Below are positions 1 through 11,820 of a stretch of DNA of 64,000 nt, piece by piece. The stretch spans positions 43,297,757 through 43,361,756 of the forward strand of contig CM059562.1 of NCBI GenBank assembly GCA_030386875.1. Direction: 5' to 3'. The position numbers and the translations under genes are program-made. The DNA is from Morinoia aosen (lineage: Eukaryota; Arthropoda; Malacostraca; Amphipoda; Talitridae). The notes beneath the pieces are model-generated. The model was not told where the DNA came from, searched no databases, and saw only the letters and a program-made list of their open reading frames with translations. How positions within the stretch are numbered: the stretch's first letter is position 1; each line of letters begins with the position of its first letter.

Positions 1-388
1 TCTAACTATCCGTATTCCAGTGAAATTAATTTATTTTGCTTTTTTGACCCGAGCATTAGCCTGGAAGTGATCAGAATCATTTTTTACTTTATTTCCATCA
101 GTTTTCATAACAATCTGTCCTCAGGTTATTTCTCTAAAAATCCAGCAATAAACGAGAAAATTATGACAATCGTAGGAAAGCTACCCCTGCTTTGTGATTA
201 CTTAGTACCTTTAAAGAAGAACAGCAGATAAAAAAAGTAGTTTCGGTCAACAAAAGAAAAAAACGCTTGAGAAAACCATTATCCACTGCAATTAAAGACT
301 GAAGAGAACGTAAGATTCATCTTAGGTCTTGTGGAAAAGTGGTAGATGTTTTGAAAGCATGTTTTGAAGATGTTAAATTTTGTTTCAG
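1..388 (+). other. Intron of smooth, 3' end
   Basis: AT-rich sequence ending in the TTTTGTTTCAG acceptor at 388. No other feature is recognised; open frames here are short and match nothing. Confidence 0.7.
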
Positions 389-474
389 GATGTGATCCAT
401 ACGATCACCGAGCCTCATGGCAATGTCCTGCGCATCGTGATCTTCAAGAAGAGCAGAGTGCAGTGCATGGTCGA
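389..474 (+). CDS. sm: smooth/hnRNP L exon: N-terminal half of RRM2
   Basis: The exon follows a TTTTGTTTCAG acceptor and ends in phase 2 before GTATCC. It opens in phase 0 and reads DVIHTITEPHGN..LRIVIFKKSRVQCMVE. This matches the hnRNP L RRM2 core, whose usual form is RIVIF(R/K)K-NGVQAMVEF (RNP1-like). Here NG is replaced by SR and A by C, a visible departure from the consensus. The split GA|G codon joins perfectly to the next exon to restore E-F-D. The family identification is strong. It is the first exon in the window, and the preceding RRM2 beta-1 and RRM1 must lie upstream. Confidence 0.9.
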
Positions 475-2125
475 GTATCCTTTTGCTGTGCTCATAGTTT
501 TCTAAGCCTGGTTGCCGAGTGGATCTTGCAGCTGTTGTATTTTTACCGTTTATTTTGAACTCCTTCGAAGGATGTAGCAAACAAGTAGTCCTGTTCCTTC
601 CTGTGTTCCGATTAATCTCAGAGGTGCCTTTGAGCGCTTACTTGTGGGCGTGGTTTAAGGTGTTCTTGTCCGTGTTCATTGAAGACTTAGTGTCACTGAT
701 GGTCAATCGAGTTAATTTTGGTGATTATAGACTCGTACTCAAAGGCAATTGTTACTTAGCATATATTCTGAGCGTAGTTTGAAAGGGTCGGAAGACTCTT
801 ATTTAAGGACATATTTAGGTTGGGTTATTTCTGCCTGCTGTTGGAGTTCATATTTTCACGACCGAAAAACGTTCTTTTAGGGAATCGTTATGATAGGATC
901 TATGGTATTCTCTGCCACCAACTTAGAATGAGTCAAATGACATTGATTTAATTAATAAGTACTGTAATCGCTTCATTGCGCTCATCGTGATCCGGTGATG
1001 ATTTTTGGTAAGAGTGTCGAAGATCAAAAAGACTTATTGTTAAGGCAAGTAGATATCCGTGCGGTTTTAGTAACGTCATTATCATACACGGATATCATCT
1101 CTAATTCCTGCTAACTCGCGAAAAGAATTAAAACATGATTGAACACTTATTTCGCTATTGAAACCTGATGAGCACTGACAACTGTACATCACAAAGCTGT
1201 TGAGAGAGAAGCTGATATAACATTTTAGTAATGATGACTTACCTTACGAGTCCGTTTGGGCGTTAATGATGTATGTGTGCGGTAGCTGATCACACTTTAA
1301 TTAAAGTTTAGTTAGTATAATGGAGGCGAGTTGGGTCTCCTGATCTTTTATGATAAATCACCACATTGATTTTCAATTATATAACTCAGTTCGATATAAC
1401 GCGGATTCATCGCCTAAGGCGATGAATCTTAAAAAAGGATGACCAATGTGTGTGTGAACTCGCACAGCCGGCCTCCCGCACAAGTCTGCCACGCTTGGTA
1501 CCTGCGCTAACCCTGAAGGCACGTGTCGTTACGCCTAGGCACAAACGCGTTACGGCCGTGATAAACTGTTGATAGGTATGAAAGCTCATAATCCTAATTA
1601 TTGAGAAGCCAAACCCTTCGTTCAATCTGTATAAAATAAGATTTTACATGGTTAAAGTTAAAAAGACGTAGAGAAGTGTATTCTTTGAAGCGGAATGGAA
1701 AGAATCGACGAGGTGGTGATGACTGAGTGTCGAGGGTAAGCATTCAACTGGCGCCTGCTAAAGTTATATTGGCGTGAGCTGGGTGCGGTTGTTCGTGGTG
1801 GATTGTGCAGGAGGTCGTAGTGGATGGCACGAAATGCTGGATTGTTGAACGACAACACTCCTCTCACGAGAAGGTGGCTTTTGGTTCTTTTTGAAGGGGT
1901 GGTATGGAAATGTCATTGGTTGGACGCAATCCTTGCTTGTAGCATTGCAGTCATCGGATGTGATCCAGTAGTTGTGTGAAACACAACACTTGTCAAGTTT
2001 CTTCGCCAGCTCCTCCCGCGTGTGCATGGAGGGAATAGGAAAGTGGTCATTAAATTTATATTTCATTTATTGTGAAAAATATGTTCGTGTGTGAGCGGTA
2101 GAGTTTCCTTAGCCGAGGTGTGCAG
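475..2125 (+). other. Intron within RRM2, 1.65 kb
   Basis: GTATCC donor to GTGTGCAG acceptor. It has a CpG-rich patch at about 1450-1560 in otherwise AT-rich sequence. No repeat copy or coding similarity is seen. Confidence 0.75.
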
Positions 2126-2222
2126 GTTCGACGACGTGGAGTCCGCCACCCGCGCCCGCGAAGCGCTGCACGGCGCCGACATCTACGCGGGCTGCTGCAC
2201 GCTGCGCGTCGAGTATGCCAAG
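2126..2222 (+). CDS. sm: smooth/hnRNP L exon: C-terminal half of RRM2
   Basis: The acceptor is GAGGTGTGCAG and the donor AAG|GTGAGG. The first base completes the Glu codon from the previous exon and the exon ends in phase 0. The peptide FDDVESATRAREALHGADIY continues as AGCCTLRVEYAK. It matches the family signature SVQSAQRAKASLNGADIYSGCCTLKIEYAK-type helix 2/beta 4 of RRM2. GADIY..CCTL..EYAK is diagnostic of the hnRNP L/PTB-like group and of hnRNP L in particular. The exon is very GC-rich (many CGC/GCC codons) compared with the flanking AT-rich intron. Confidence 0.95.
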
Positions 2223-3474
2223 GTGAGGCCCGCTAGCTCCTGTGCCCTTGCGGCCTGCCCGTACTGGCTTGCCGCATCATTCTGCTAGGCGTTGGCTCAC
2301 TTTCAGTCCTGCACTTCGAGCGTTCTTGCTTAACTGTGCGGCCAGTTAATACTAATTTTATACTGAATAATTGATTCCCTTTAACCCATTACATACTTTC
2401 TTTTCCTTAATGACTGTTTTCATGTGGCAAAATATGAAAAATGTATTTCAAAAATCTCACTTTGAAATTACCCTGGATTATTAATTATAGATAAGTAATA
2501 AACAAAACTTCAAAATCTCAATACTTTGAATTTTACAATTCTACAAACTCAGTTCAATGACGTCGATAGCATTTTTCCAGGGGAGAAGTTCCGAACTCTG
2601 TGCATGCAACAGTAGACTTGATGGTACATTTGATGCCCTCTATTTAAGATTTAGTGTGACTGTGTGTGAGGCTGTTGGTCGTAGATATATTTTCGAAGGG
2701 TTCAATGCGTGTTACTACATTTGGGCTTGTATCTGGCTCTTACTTGAGTGTTTTTAACTTCAATGTTGCGCATCATTGTGCTCCGTTATTTGTTGCGTGT
2801 ATATTTTCTGAGATGGATGTTATTTAAAGTTTTGATATGTCTCCCGTAATACCGTGTTTTGAACCTCATAGATTTCAATACATTCCTGCTTAGTTCCCGT
2901 TGATATTCTTTTATACGCTGCTCACATTGACTAGCGTAGACGCCTATTTGAGCAGCTTATGAAGCCCATTCGAAAACACCTTCAAACTTTGCTCAAACTG
3001 GGCTTCAAACTTTGCCTTATTTTCTTACTTCTGGCCCTGGATGCATGCTGGGAGAGATAGCTGAAGGGTAACGGCTCATGCTATAATGTAGAAGGCCTTT
3101 ATAATACGTATTTGATCGAAGTAAAGAGTACTTTTGTTCGTAAACTGCTCATGAGCATATTCCCCTCAAATTTTTGCCATTCGTTGATAGACTGTAGTCT
3201 TTAATTAATTGGAACACAGATGGAATATGGAACTGACTGACACGTTGAGGGTCAAGTGGGAGTAAGTGAGCAGCAATGGCAAAAGTAAACCCTTCCATAG
3301 AAATTATTTCTTGAAAAAAAACTCGCCTCCCTGGGAGTTTCACTGCTGTTGATGCAAAAATAGAAAACAGAAGAGTTTTGTTGAGAGATGAAATGTAGAA
3401 ATTTAAGCCTCTAGCCCGAGGTTTCAATTAGCAGAATATTTTAGTGGTCGGATGCATTTCAATGAATATAGAGC

Positions 3475-3615
3475 GTGTTAGCTCGTCTCAGTCCGGTGGA
3501 CGCTGCGCTGAGCGACCTCTGCGGCAGCTGGTGCAGCGTTCTCCCTCCGCAGTGGCAGCGGCTCCGACCTGCGCTCGTAGCGCTACCGCAGTTCTGCCGT
3601 ACGCACCGTCGTAAG
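3475..3615. other. CpG-rich island within intron
   Basis: About 140 bp with many CG dinucleotides and high GC, sharply different from both flanks. The + frame is open through it (start at 3475), but the peptide resembles nothing I know and no good acceptor/donor pair frames it. It could be an alternative first exon or promoter, or a fragment of a GC-rich mobile element. Confidence 0.3.
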
Positions 3616-5297
3616 GAGAAATTCTCATCTCGAAAATCAGCTACTCGACATGTTCGCTGTTACTTCGTGGGCGCCAGTTTGAATAATTCCATTGAATTTT
3701 ACAAACATTTTATGCCTTTTTGAATTACTTCAACAAACTATTTCGTGTAAACACTAAGTGAATAGTTATCATCACTCAAAATATTTTAACTTTGAGGTTA
3801 AAAAAAGGATAATCTCCTTAAGTTTTAAAGAAGGACATGTCAATTGCTCGCGGCGGCTGAGTGGTAAAGGTGCAGAGAGTAAAAAAACAAGACTACCGCC
3901 GATGATTCCAGAAAATACGGAATTGCAATTCCAGCGCCTCCTTAGCATCCGTAGTTCAAGAAAGTGCGCCAGGAGATGAATGTTACAAATCAAAGATATG
4001 GATAAAAGAATGAACGGAGATGTTGAAAATTCCCTGATAATGGTTGAGTCAACACACGTGAAGTAGTCTTCGGAAACTTAAAATAGTTTTCTCGTAGGTC
4101 TAGTACAACGCAATGAGCTTATGAGGAGCGTGCAGGAAAATTTTTACGTATTATATTAACGAGTAGAAATTTCGATCAGTTTGCTGTCAGGCGGTGCTTC
4201 TTTCTCAACTTCAGTAGCGTGCTGTGAGACGTGTTGTGAAAATTATGAGGGGGTCAGGGATTCAACGTATCTGATTTGTGTATTCCGATGAAATTTCACA
4301 GGGAGATGTTTCTCGGGTATATTTCTTAATAAACCGATAGCTGCAACTGCTGCGTCGTAAAATTTTCGTGGAACGCTGTATGTGAAAAATTCACATTGGG
4401 AGAAATCTGTACAGATGACAGCCTCTACGAATGAAAGTCGGTACGGCTCGTTTTCTGAGGAATTTTACATCACTGGTCGATCCATTCTAATGTTCTCGTT
4501 CCCTCGTTAGAAAAAATGAAATTAGTTGCTGCATGTGGCTTGGAATTTTAACGTATGGTAGCAAACGCACGTAAAATATAGCTGCGAATTTGACATCGAT
4601 TTAATCACAAATTATTCAAGCAATCGATGGAAGATGTTCCACATTTTCAAATGTTCCTCAGTATCTGCAGGGCGTTTGAGCACTGCTCGGCGACTTTGAA
4701 CTCATGCCTCATCGTCTAATCATGCCGATTATATAATTAGTACAATGAGTGGAGGAAACGTGCGGTGTGCCGTCTTCCACAAAACCGTTGACGCCAGATG
4801 TGCAATGAATTGTAGTCTGCTATCTGCACACACTCTAACACTTCCTTCTTGTGTTCAATGAGAAAGACATCGACGATTAAAAGGTAGCCAATATTTCCTG
4901 AATAGGTGCTTGCAGCTAGTGGTTTAGAGAAGCTTAATATTTTATGAACTTACACGTTTACGTAACGAATTTAACACTTAAAGGAATCATTAGGAACCAG
5001 AAATAACATCTGTTAATTAACTTCTTGAGCTGCACTTCATGCATTGCACTGTTCATAGCAGCTGTTACCTACCATAAGATCTTTCATGTACGAGGCCCGT
5101 CTCCTGATTGTATCATTGGAAAGGGAAATTACCCTCAACGAGTCGGCGTGCTATTCTCGGACCGCTTTCGTTTCTTCCAAATGTCTTCGCTAATGGTAGG
5201 AGGTTTCCTAGCCTGCACGATTTTGAGATTGGGAGCATTTCTATTTGACCCTTCATAGATTCTCGAGTGAAGTGCCTAGTGCAGTGGCATTCATTGC

Positions 5298-5313
5298 GCG
5301 GCTCGCGAGCCGC
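5298..5313. repeat. 16-bp perfect GC palindrome with adjoining hairpin
   Basis: GCGGCTCGCGAGCCGC is its own reverse complement. It overlaps GAGCCGC-TG-GCGGCTC, a second perfect 7-bp stem. It is the most GC-rich spot in an AT-rich neighbourhood. Confidence 0.8.
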
Positions 5314-7060
5314 TGGCGGCTCACGGTGACTCAATTTCCGGCTAGCGAAAAATATATAAATTAATTAATATATAACTTTTATAATATACGCTAACTTGCA
5401 GTAGCTGCGGCTTTCTCAATCAATGCGTTTAACCGAAGTTGCTCTCCTGCAAAAATTAGTGATTAGCACTTGACTAGTGCAATCTATACCACAAAACAAC
5501 TAAGTCCTATCTAATGCCCTCTAAATGGCTGAGCTAGTTTTGAAAATGAAAGATCTTCAGTTTCCTTGGCTTCAATCTCTCGTTACTCAAATCGCATGTG
5601 AATGGCACATTGCTACCAGACTTTAGGAGTCTGAAAATTCCTATCGAATGCTTCCTTGGACGTTTGCTTTTTGCAGACGGTCCAAAGATGAAGCTGCAGA
5701 ACGTTCCAACCACAACTCGAAATCGACCTCACGCAATGAAAACTTAAGAATACGGAAGGTAGGAGGTATCATTTGGACGAGGATTAAAAAATTACACCCT
5801 TAATCTTTTTGCAATGATAGTCACGCTCATGATAAATTAAGGTGCATCCAGAAAAGTGTCACATGTTCAAGCAATGGCGGCTGCAGAAGCTAATTATTAC
5901 ACAGTTTTCCAGAAGGCTTAATGCTCACTTGCTGGCTATTCAATTCAACCGGTTGCCGAACTTTAAGTATTCGGGCAACTTCAATTTTCAGTCAGCCGGC
6001 ACACGGCACACCAAAAGCGCTATTGGTGACGTCACCGTTTTTGACGAAATGTGTATTCACGTCCGATGGCAAATTGCTAGTTACAACAGGTACGAGACTC
6101 GTGCTACGAAACTCACGTTTGCTGTGATGTCTACATAAGGCAAATGAAATTAACGATAGATGCAGCTGAAGATTATCTTTTTATTTATGTTTTATATTCT
6201 GTGAGTCAGTTGGAGCTGGTAGTCACGCTCAAGTGAGTACTCTTAATCATACGGTAATTCGGGTAGTGATTCCTTGAATATTTTGCTATAATTTCAGCAT
6301 TATTTTTTTGCATCAAATGAATGGAAAAGGTACAACATTTAACCGTGGCATTTGCAAGCGATATCAATAAGACACTGCTGTGATAAATGTCATCTTTAAA
6401 TTTTTACGAAAATCAGAGGTCACGTTCGGTTTTTATCTACGATCGTTTCTATGCGGTAGAGAATTCAACGTGTAATTCTAATAATAAATTCATTCAATGT
6501 GTTAAGTACAAATTTGATTTATTTTGCAGAACCTTATCGGTCCGTCATTTGTCACATGCTACATTGCCTTCATTTGGATTTATTCGTCGGTATCGTTACT
6601 GTTCTCGCTGGGAAACGGTAGTACGGATGGGTGTGTATATATATGGAAGCAATGCCGCTCTTTTGCAGCCAAGATTTCAGTAAAGGGAACCGAACATGAT
6701 AATTTTCTGTCGAGTAACTAATATTTTCAAAAGTAATGTACGTTTTGACCTAGGAAACTGCTAGATATTTCACCATTGCTGGTGAGAGAAGAGCAGGCCT
6801 CTGCATTATTGCTGTACTGGTGCAGTAGCTGCTCTCGAGTGTGGTCCGTCGAGTGACGGGCCAATCAGCGATACAAATCTCAGTCTTGCTCCTCTTGTTT
6901 CTCTTGCTCCTGAGAGAGGACTGCTTCGCTCGGCTTGCTGTGGCCAGCGCTTTCAGAACGTCAACCACGCAAGGGGGCATTGCTAATGGTATTGGCACCG
7001 CTGTTCGTAATTCTGTTCACTGCAGAACTCTTTTAATTTGGAATTAATTTCATTGTTTTT

Positions 7061-7645
7061 TGCCCCTCAGGGGTATACAAATATTGTTTCTATGGGAATT
7101 AGCACTTCCAGGGGGACAATGTGAGCGCTCGAGCTGAGATGTAGGCCTTCTTTTTGTTTAACCCTTTAACGCCCCAGAGGACACCAGTGTCCTCTTTCAA
7201 AAATACCCTTAATATATTGTATTTCTTGTTCAATTAGTTCCCTAACTTGTTCTTTGAAGTTCTCTGCCAAGTGGCAGTTCCTTTCTCATCCTGAAATCGA
7301 CGACTGCCTGATGCCAGCGCCAGTTTAGTGACGGTGGTTGTGTTAACGGTAATATGAGTACAAAAATTCGGACGTTAAAGGGTTAAATAAAAAACGTTTT
7401 TTGTTATGTTGAGGACCACCTTTTTTCGGTTCACAGCTCTCCTGTTCTTCAGCACTTCTGTCTTTCTTCTTCCAACTTTTATCTTATTTCATGAACTCCT
7501 TTCTCATCTTACTGTTTCTATGCCGTTTCTGAATAGATTCCGCGTTCCTTTAACTCCATAATAAATGGTGCCTTCCTCCTTCCTCTCTTCGATTTGCTCT
7601 TTTTTGTAGCGGTTAGGGAGGCTTAAACTAACTTATAATCTTATA
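7061..7645 (+). repeat. R1 interspersed repeat, copy interrupted by a TTAA element
   Basis: It begins CCCCTCAGGGGTATAC, continues with TATGGGAATTAGCACTTCCA, and ends GGGAGGCTTAAACTAAC. These are the shared landmarks of the R1 family. A 221-bp TTAA-flanked element (7162-7382) is inserted after GGCCTTCTTTTTG. A second, 5'-truncated R1 follows immediately. Confidence 0.85.
7162..7382. mobile_element. TTAA-flanked MITE (piggyBac-like), 221 bp, nested in R1
   Basis: TTAA duplications at 7158-7161 and 7383-7386 bracket inverted ends CCCTTTAACGCCCC and CGGACGTTAAAGGG. TTAA targets and terminal CCC are the hallmark of piggyBac-type elements. There is no coding capacity. Inside is a perfect hairpin, GAGGACAC-CA-GTGTCCTC. 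Removing the insert restores a continuous R1 sequence. Confidence 0.8.
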
Positions 7646-7649
7646 ATCT

Positions 7650-7878
7650 TCGGTTTACTGCTGTCCTGTTTTTTTCAGCACCTACTACTTTCTTCTTCAA
7701 CTTTTATTTTATTTCATAAACTTCTTTCTCATCTTCCTTTTTCTATGCCCTTTCTGCATAGATTCCGCGTTCCCTTAACTCCATACTAAATGGTGTCTTC
7801 TTCCTTCCTCTCTTTAGATCGCCTTTGTTGCGGATAGGGAGGCTTAAACTAACTAATAATCTAATCTAACCATCGTTT
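7650..7878 (+). repeat. R1 interspersed repeat, 5'-truncated
   Basis: It starts at TTCGGTTTACTGCTGTCCTG and runs to the tail AACTAACTAATAATCTAATC. It lies head-to-tail against the preceding copy, and the two 3' halves are closely similar. Confidence 0.85.
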
Positions 7879-10074
7879 GTTAAGGCTTTACGCGTAAAAC
7901 TGATGGGGCCCTTGCACATTCTCGGATTTAAAAAAAATGTATTCCTAAGTGGGGGTTCAACTGATTTTTTTGGTCTGGTTGTTCACCTATTCGATCTCAG
8001 TTGTACAAAAATGGCCAATTTCCTTAGTCGAGTTCGTGTTTTGTGAGGAGAGTATTGGTAGCTCGTTGTATTGCGTTACTGAATAAACTCGTACTGTAGA
8101 GTAAAATGTATAGAACAACTAAAGTGAAATTTATATTTCCAAAAGGTCGATTCAAAGGGAATCTCTCCCGTAAGATAGAAAGAAAACCAGTGTAAAAAGA
8201 ATATTTTTATTATCTTTCATGGCAAAAGGTTTAGAATATAATTCCATCTTCAGTGCTGAAAAATAGAAATAAAAGCTTAAATACAGATTAAGTCAATAAA
8301 ATGAGTAAACAAACAGCTATAAAGCGTCGATCCTAATCCTCAATCAACAGCAGTAGAACTGACACATACTCTCATTGGCTTACTTACACACCCAAGCACA
8401 AGCACTCATCATCATACATTTATTTACACATGGGAGCCTCACATACACAGACGCGTGCAAACACACACGGGGAAATATATCAGTAGGTTGAAGCTATGTT
8501 CAGTTTAACTGCACTCAAGTCTTTATTTAGGTTCGGATAGGAATAAAAATTTCAAAATACGAAGATCTTGTTCGTTATTTGTGGTACACAGAGTGGAGAA
8601 GTTATTTATTTTAAAAGGATGGTTGAATTGCTGACAGTGATCTCAAATTGCTGAATGAGAAGATCATTCAGCACCTCATTTTATTTAATTGTTTTACCTA
8701 GCGCAAAAGATTAATAAAAGTTCTGGGGCACCAAAAGGTTCAAAAGTTAATTTTAGTATGTCGCCTCCACTACTTGACTTAAAAGAGACCAGTTAGTCCT
8801 CATTTAATATTTTTATTTTAGGTTAAATTAGTGTGTAATTATTAAGGGTTGAAATGGGTATCAGGCGCAGGAATCACTACGGGGGCAGGATAACCACCGC
8901 CTCTCAGGCCTCCGATAAAACTAGCTTCGGCAACAGCTGAACGGCGCAAGGCCGCTCCTCCAGTGGCCCGTGACGACCACCACTGAGGGGGACCCCCTCA
9001 GGAAGCTCGGTCGGGAGAGAAAACTCGTGCGAGCGCAAAGAACTCCTCCTCAGCTCCTCAGGTCAAGTGATCAAAGTTCACACCAGTGTGAGCGTTAGCA
9101 AAAAGGAAGAGCAGCCGAACCGCGTCCAGGGAAAGCGCTCAATCTCTTCACAGCTGCATGTGCAGAAAATCAGATATATGAATATGATTGTAGAAAATGA
9201 ATGTTATCTAACAGTGCTATTCACCAGAAACGAATAAATATCTAGGTAGACAATTTGACTAATTTGCCTAATTCTGTGCCAGTTGTGCCACAGAACAAAG
9301 CTAAATTCTTTAACTGGGCGTGAAGCGGGTTACACGCAGCGCAAGGCCGCGTCAGAGCGAGATACTGCAAAGTAAACGTAAGATAAGAAAACAGAGTTAA
9401 GATCAAGGTAAATGTTCGCAATGAAGAGATATGTAGCTTATATAATCAACAAATATACCAACATTGCAACGCACCAGAAGAACTTCATCCTTCGTGTGCG
9501 CGGAGTAACTCCTAGTGACTGCGTGTAATGGCGATGTAGCCATCGCAGTAAAGTTTGATGTTAATAGGAAAAGGCAGAGGCCCAATAGTAATGTGATAGA
9601 TAATGGTTAATATGTCATAGTAAGGACGACGAGGTTCACCCTGAGAAGGCAAGGTAACCCCTCTTTTAGAGCCGTGAACTCGTCTTTAAGAAGAAAGTTA
9701 ATGCTACTTCCGAACAGCAGTAATCATGCAATTATTAATGAAAAGACCTAAACTTAGCGCAAGCAAGCGCTCATTCAAACCCTGAAATACTAAACCATGC
9801 AAGAGGAAGGGCTGGGAAAACACAGGACCACGACCGTCGCCAAGCTGCTCGCCTCAAGCCGACAGTACTCCCTTTGTGCCTAGCGTCGCTGCTACTAAAT
9901 CCTGCCGATTACTTTGTGGAGGTTCTGCCCGAGAAGCTGACTGAGCTTTTCTGACACACTGGCTTTAGTGCGGTGCCGCTGCGTGGCCTCGCCTTTCACG
10001 CAGCCCCAGCGGTTTACCTTTAAAGTATGGAGCAGAACGAGAGCCCCGGTTGAATCTGCGGGGAATTTTCCCCG
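7879..10074 (+). other. Intron sequence with GC-rich unassigned segments
   Basis: AT-rich to 8850, then GC-rich patches at about 8860-9150 and 9780-10070. The first includes a perfect inverted repeat CTGAGGGGG-A-CCCCCTCAG at 8983-9001. These patches look like fragments of an unrecognised mobile element. No ORF with family similarity is seen on either strand. Confidence 0.4.
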
Positions 10075-10300
10075 CGCTGTCCTATTTTTCAGCACTTACT
10101 ACTTCAAATTTAATTTTGTTTCATAAACTTCCTTCTCAACTTGCTGTTTCTCTGCGCAGGGAATCTTGTGTTTGAACACACCTTGGGCATAGATTCTGCA
10201 TTCCCGAAAGTTCATTTTAAATGGTGCCTTCTTGCTATCTTTTGAACGCCTTTGTTGCGGCTAGGAAGCCTCAAACTTACGTATCCAATCTAACGAGTAA
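10075..10300 (+). repeat. R1 interspersed repeat, 5'-truncated
   Basis: It begins CTGTCCTATTTTTCAGCAC and carries CATAGATTCTGCATTCCC, AAATGGTGCCTTC and TTGTTGCGGCTAGGAAG. It is more diverged than the 55-kb copy and retains an extra CGCAGGGAATCTTGTG segment also found in some other copies. Confidence 0.8.
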
Positions 10301-11274
10301 AGACTTGACCTTGACTGAAAAGTAAATGAAAGCAATAAGAAAAGCCCCAGCTAAGTTTAGTAAATAAAATTCAAAACATGCATCGTAAATTTTGTTGCAG
10401 ATCGTTGGTGACACTATGAAAATATTTGTCAAATGATTGTGACAATATTTTTTGGCATGCAGTGCTTAGTAATAACCATAAATTTTCTATTCACTTTCGC
10501 ATCTTTCCTAAAAATTATAAAATTGTTTTAAAATACTGCATCTTTCTCTTAGGTAGAAATGCCATCAGATTTAGTACTTGTTGAGACGGTCAGGATCAAA
10601 AGCGTTTAATTTCGCACACTTAATGTTGATTTCGCAAGTAGATTTTAACTTGATCAGGTTTTCGTTCACTCACGCTTGTAAACCAGTGACGTGTTGTTCG
10701 ATCAAGTTTGGGCACATTGTCCCCCTTACCCAGCCCCCTGAACTTTGGCCTCACTTAGCCCTCCTGCATGTCCATTCTAACTTGTATGCTCAATTCGGAT
10801 TGCTTAGTGACACCGCTCAAGTGTTTGCGGGCCTGTGTAGGAATATCGTGCAATTTTCATTTTCCCGTTATGGCGGTCTTTCTTGAATATTGTTTCCCCG
10901 CCGTCTAATTTATTTTGCTTTCTTCAGCACTTCTGTTTGATTTGTTGTTAAATGCAACGTTTTTATTTCAATGGAGTGGGTACTGAGGACATTGTTTTGT
11001 AAGTTTCTCCGGAGTTTAACCAGTAATTTAAATTTCAATTAGCAGTAGAATTTAACATGGAAACTTGTGAATTGAGCCCTTCCAATGTCGTGCTTCGCAA
11101 GTTCTAACTGTAAGGTCATTTGGGAGGGAGAAAGTGCATTTTCATTTGACTTTCGAACTAATTGGACTTGGTTGCGCGACTAGCTTCTAGAATTTTTAGT
11201 TCTCATGTTCGCAATTTTCAGTTTTACTAGGTTTATGATGTTTACTTCATTGAACTGTTTCGTTTCCTGCGCAG
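10301..11274 (+). other. Intron sequence before the WDYT exon
   Basis: AT-rich and T-rich towards the acceptor at 11274. No repeat or gene is recognised. Confidence 0.6.
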
Positions 11275-11332
11275 CCAACGAAGCTTTCGGTTCACCGCAA
11301 TAACGCCGAGACCTGGGACTACACCGTGTCAG
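11275..11332 (+). CDS. sm: smooth/hnRNP L exon: post-RRM2 segment (WDYT)
   Basis: The acceptor is TTTCCTGCGCAG and the donor TCAG|GTGAGC. The peptide is PTKLSVHRNNAETWDYTVS plus the first base of a Gly or Ala codon (phase 1 end). Human hnRNP L has PTRLNVFKNDQDTWDYT in the same position, directly after RRM2, so the assignment is secure. The exon is 58 bp and is isolated by a 9-kb intron upstream. Downstream it is followed by a 479-bp intron and then a possible 9-nt microexon. Confidence 0.95.
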
Positions 11333-11811
11333 GTGAGCCTCTCTCTCATGCTTGCATTTGAAACTGTTTGGTTTGATGTGGTATTTAGGTGTCTTGTGAC
11401 TTCAAGGTTGAGCTCAATTTTTTATATTTATGATATTACTCAAATCAATGAATCATTCAGTTACCAAGTGTTGATGCTGGCATACTGTGTTTTGCTATTT
11501 ATAAGAAGGCTTCTGAGAACTTGAAATTCGCATCGGTATGAAAGCCTATGGTTCCTCTGGCTCCAATAACCACCCTCCAGCCTGCACCCTTAATCAAACA
11601 GAGCCTATCCTCCAAGTTTTTGTCTAATATACAAGCAGCTGTTCAAACTCCAACACTACAACGTGCCACCGACTTCAGCACTGCAGTCTGTCGTTGAACA
11701 TTACAATTAAAGTTCGTGTGTTTTACGTATTTGATTTCTCATTGCTTTACAAATATTACTGTACATTATTTTCAGTTGAATGCTAACATGCCCATTTTTG
11801 ATTCATGACAG

Positions 11812-11820
11812 CCAACTCAG
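11812..11820 (+). CDS. sm: Candidate 9-nt microexon of smooth (Ala-Asn-Ser)
   Basis: The sequence CATGACAG|CCAACTCAG|GTGAGA gives an AG acceptor, nine bases and a strong donor. Inserted between the 11275 and 32917 exons it keeps phase 1 on both sides and gives WDYT-VSANSG in place of WDYT-VSG. Vertebrate hnRNP L reads WDYTNPNLSG here, so the extra residues improve the match. The polypyrimidine tract is modest. Without transcripts it could be skipped, alternative or a chance match. Confidence 0.45.

Larger units (their letters stand above)
2223..7060 (+). other. Intron sequence, no gene recognised
   Basis: First half of a 9-kb intron. It contains a GC- and CpG-rich stretch at 3475-3615 and a perfect GC-rich palindrome at 5298-5313 (separate entries). 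The remaining AT-rich DNA shows no recognisable mobile-element coding sequence. Confidence 0.6.

Noticed and set aside
3850-3910. tRNA-like sequence GCTGAGTGGTAAAGG
   Set aside because: It resembles an A box, but no matching acceptor stem, anticodon arm or T-loop follows.
7162-7382. Homology between the two 221-bp TTAA elements at 7.2 and 37.4 kb
   Set aside because: They share length, TTAA targets and a CTTTAAC-like end, but the interiors do not align convincingly in either orientation.
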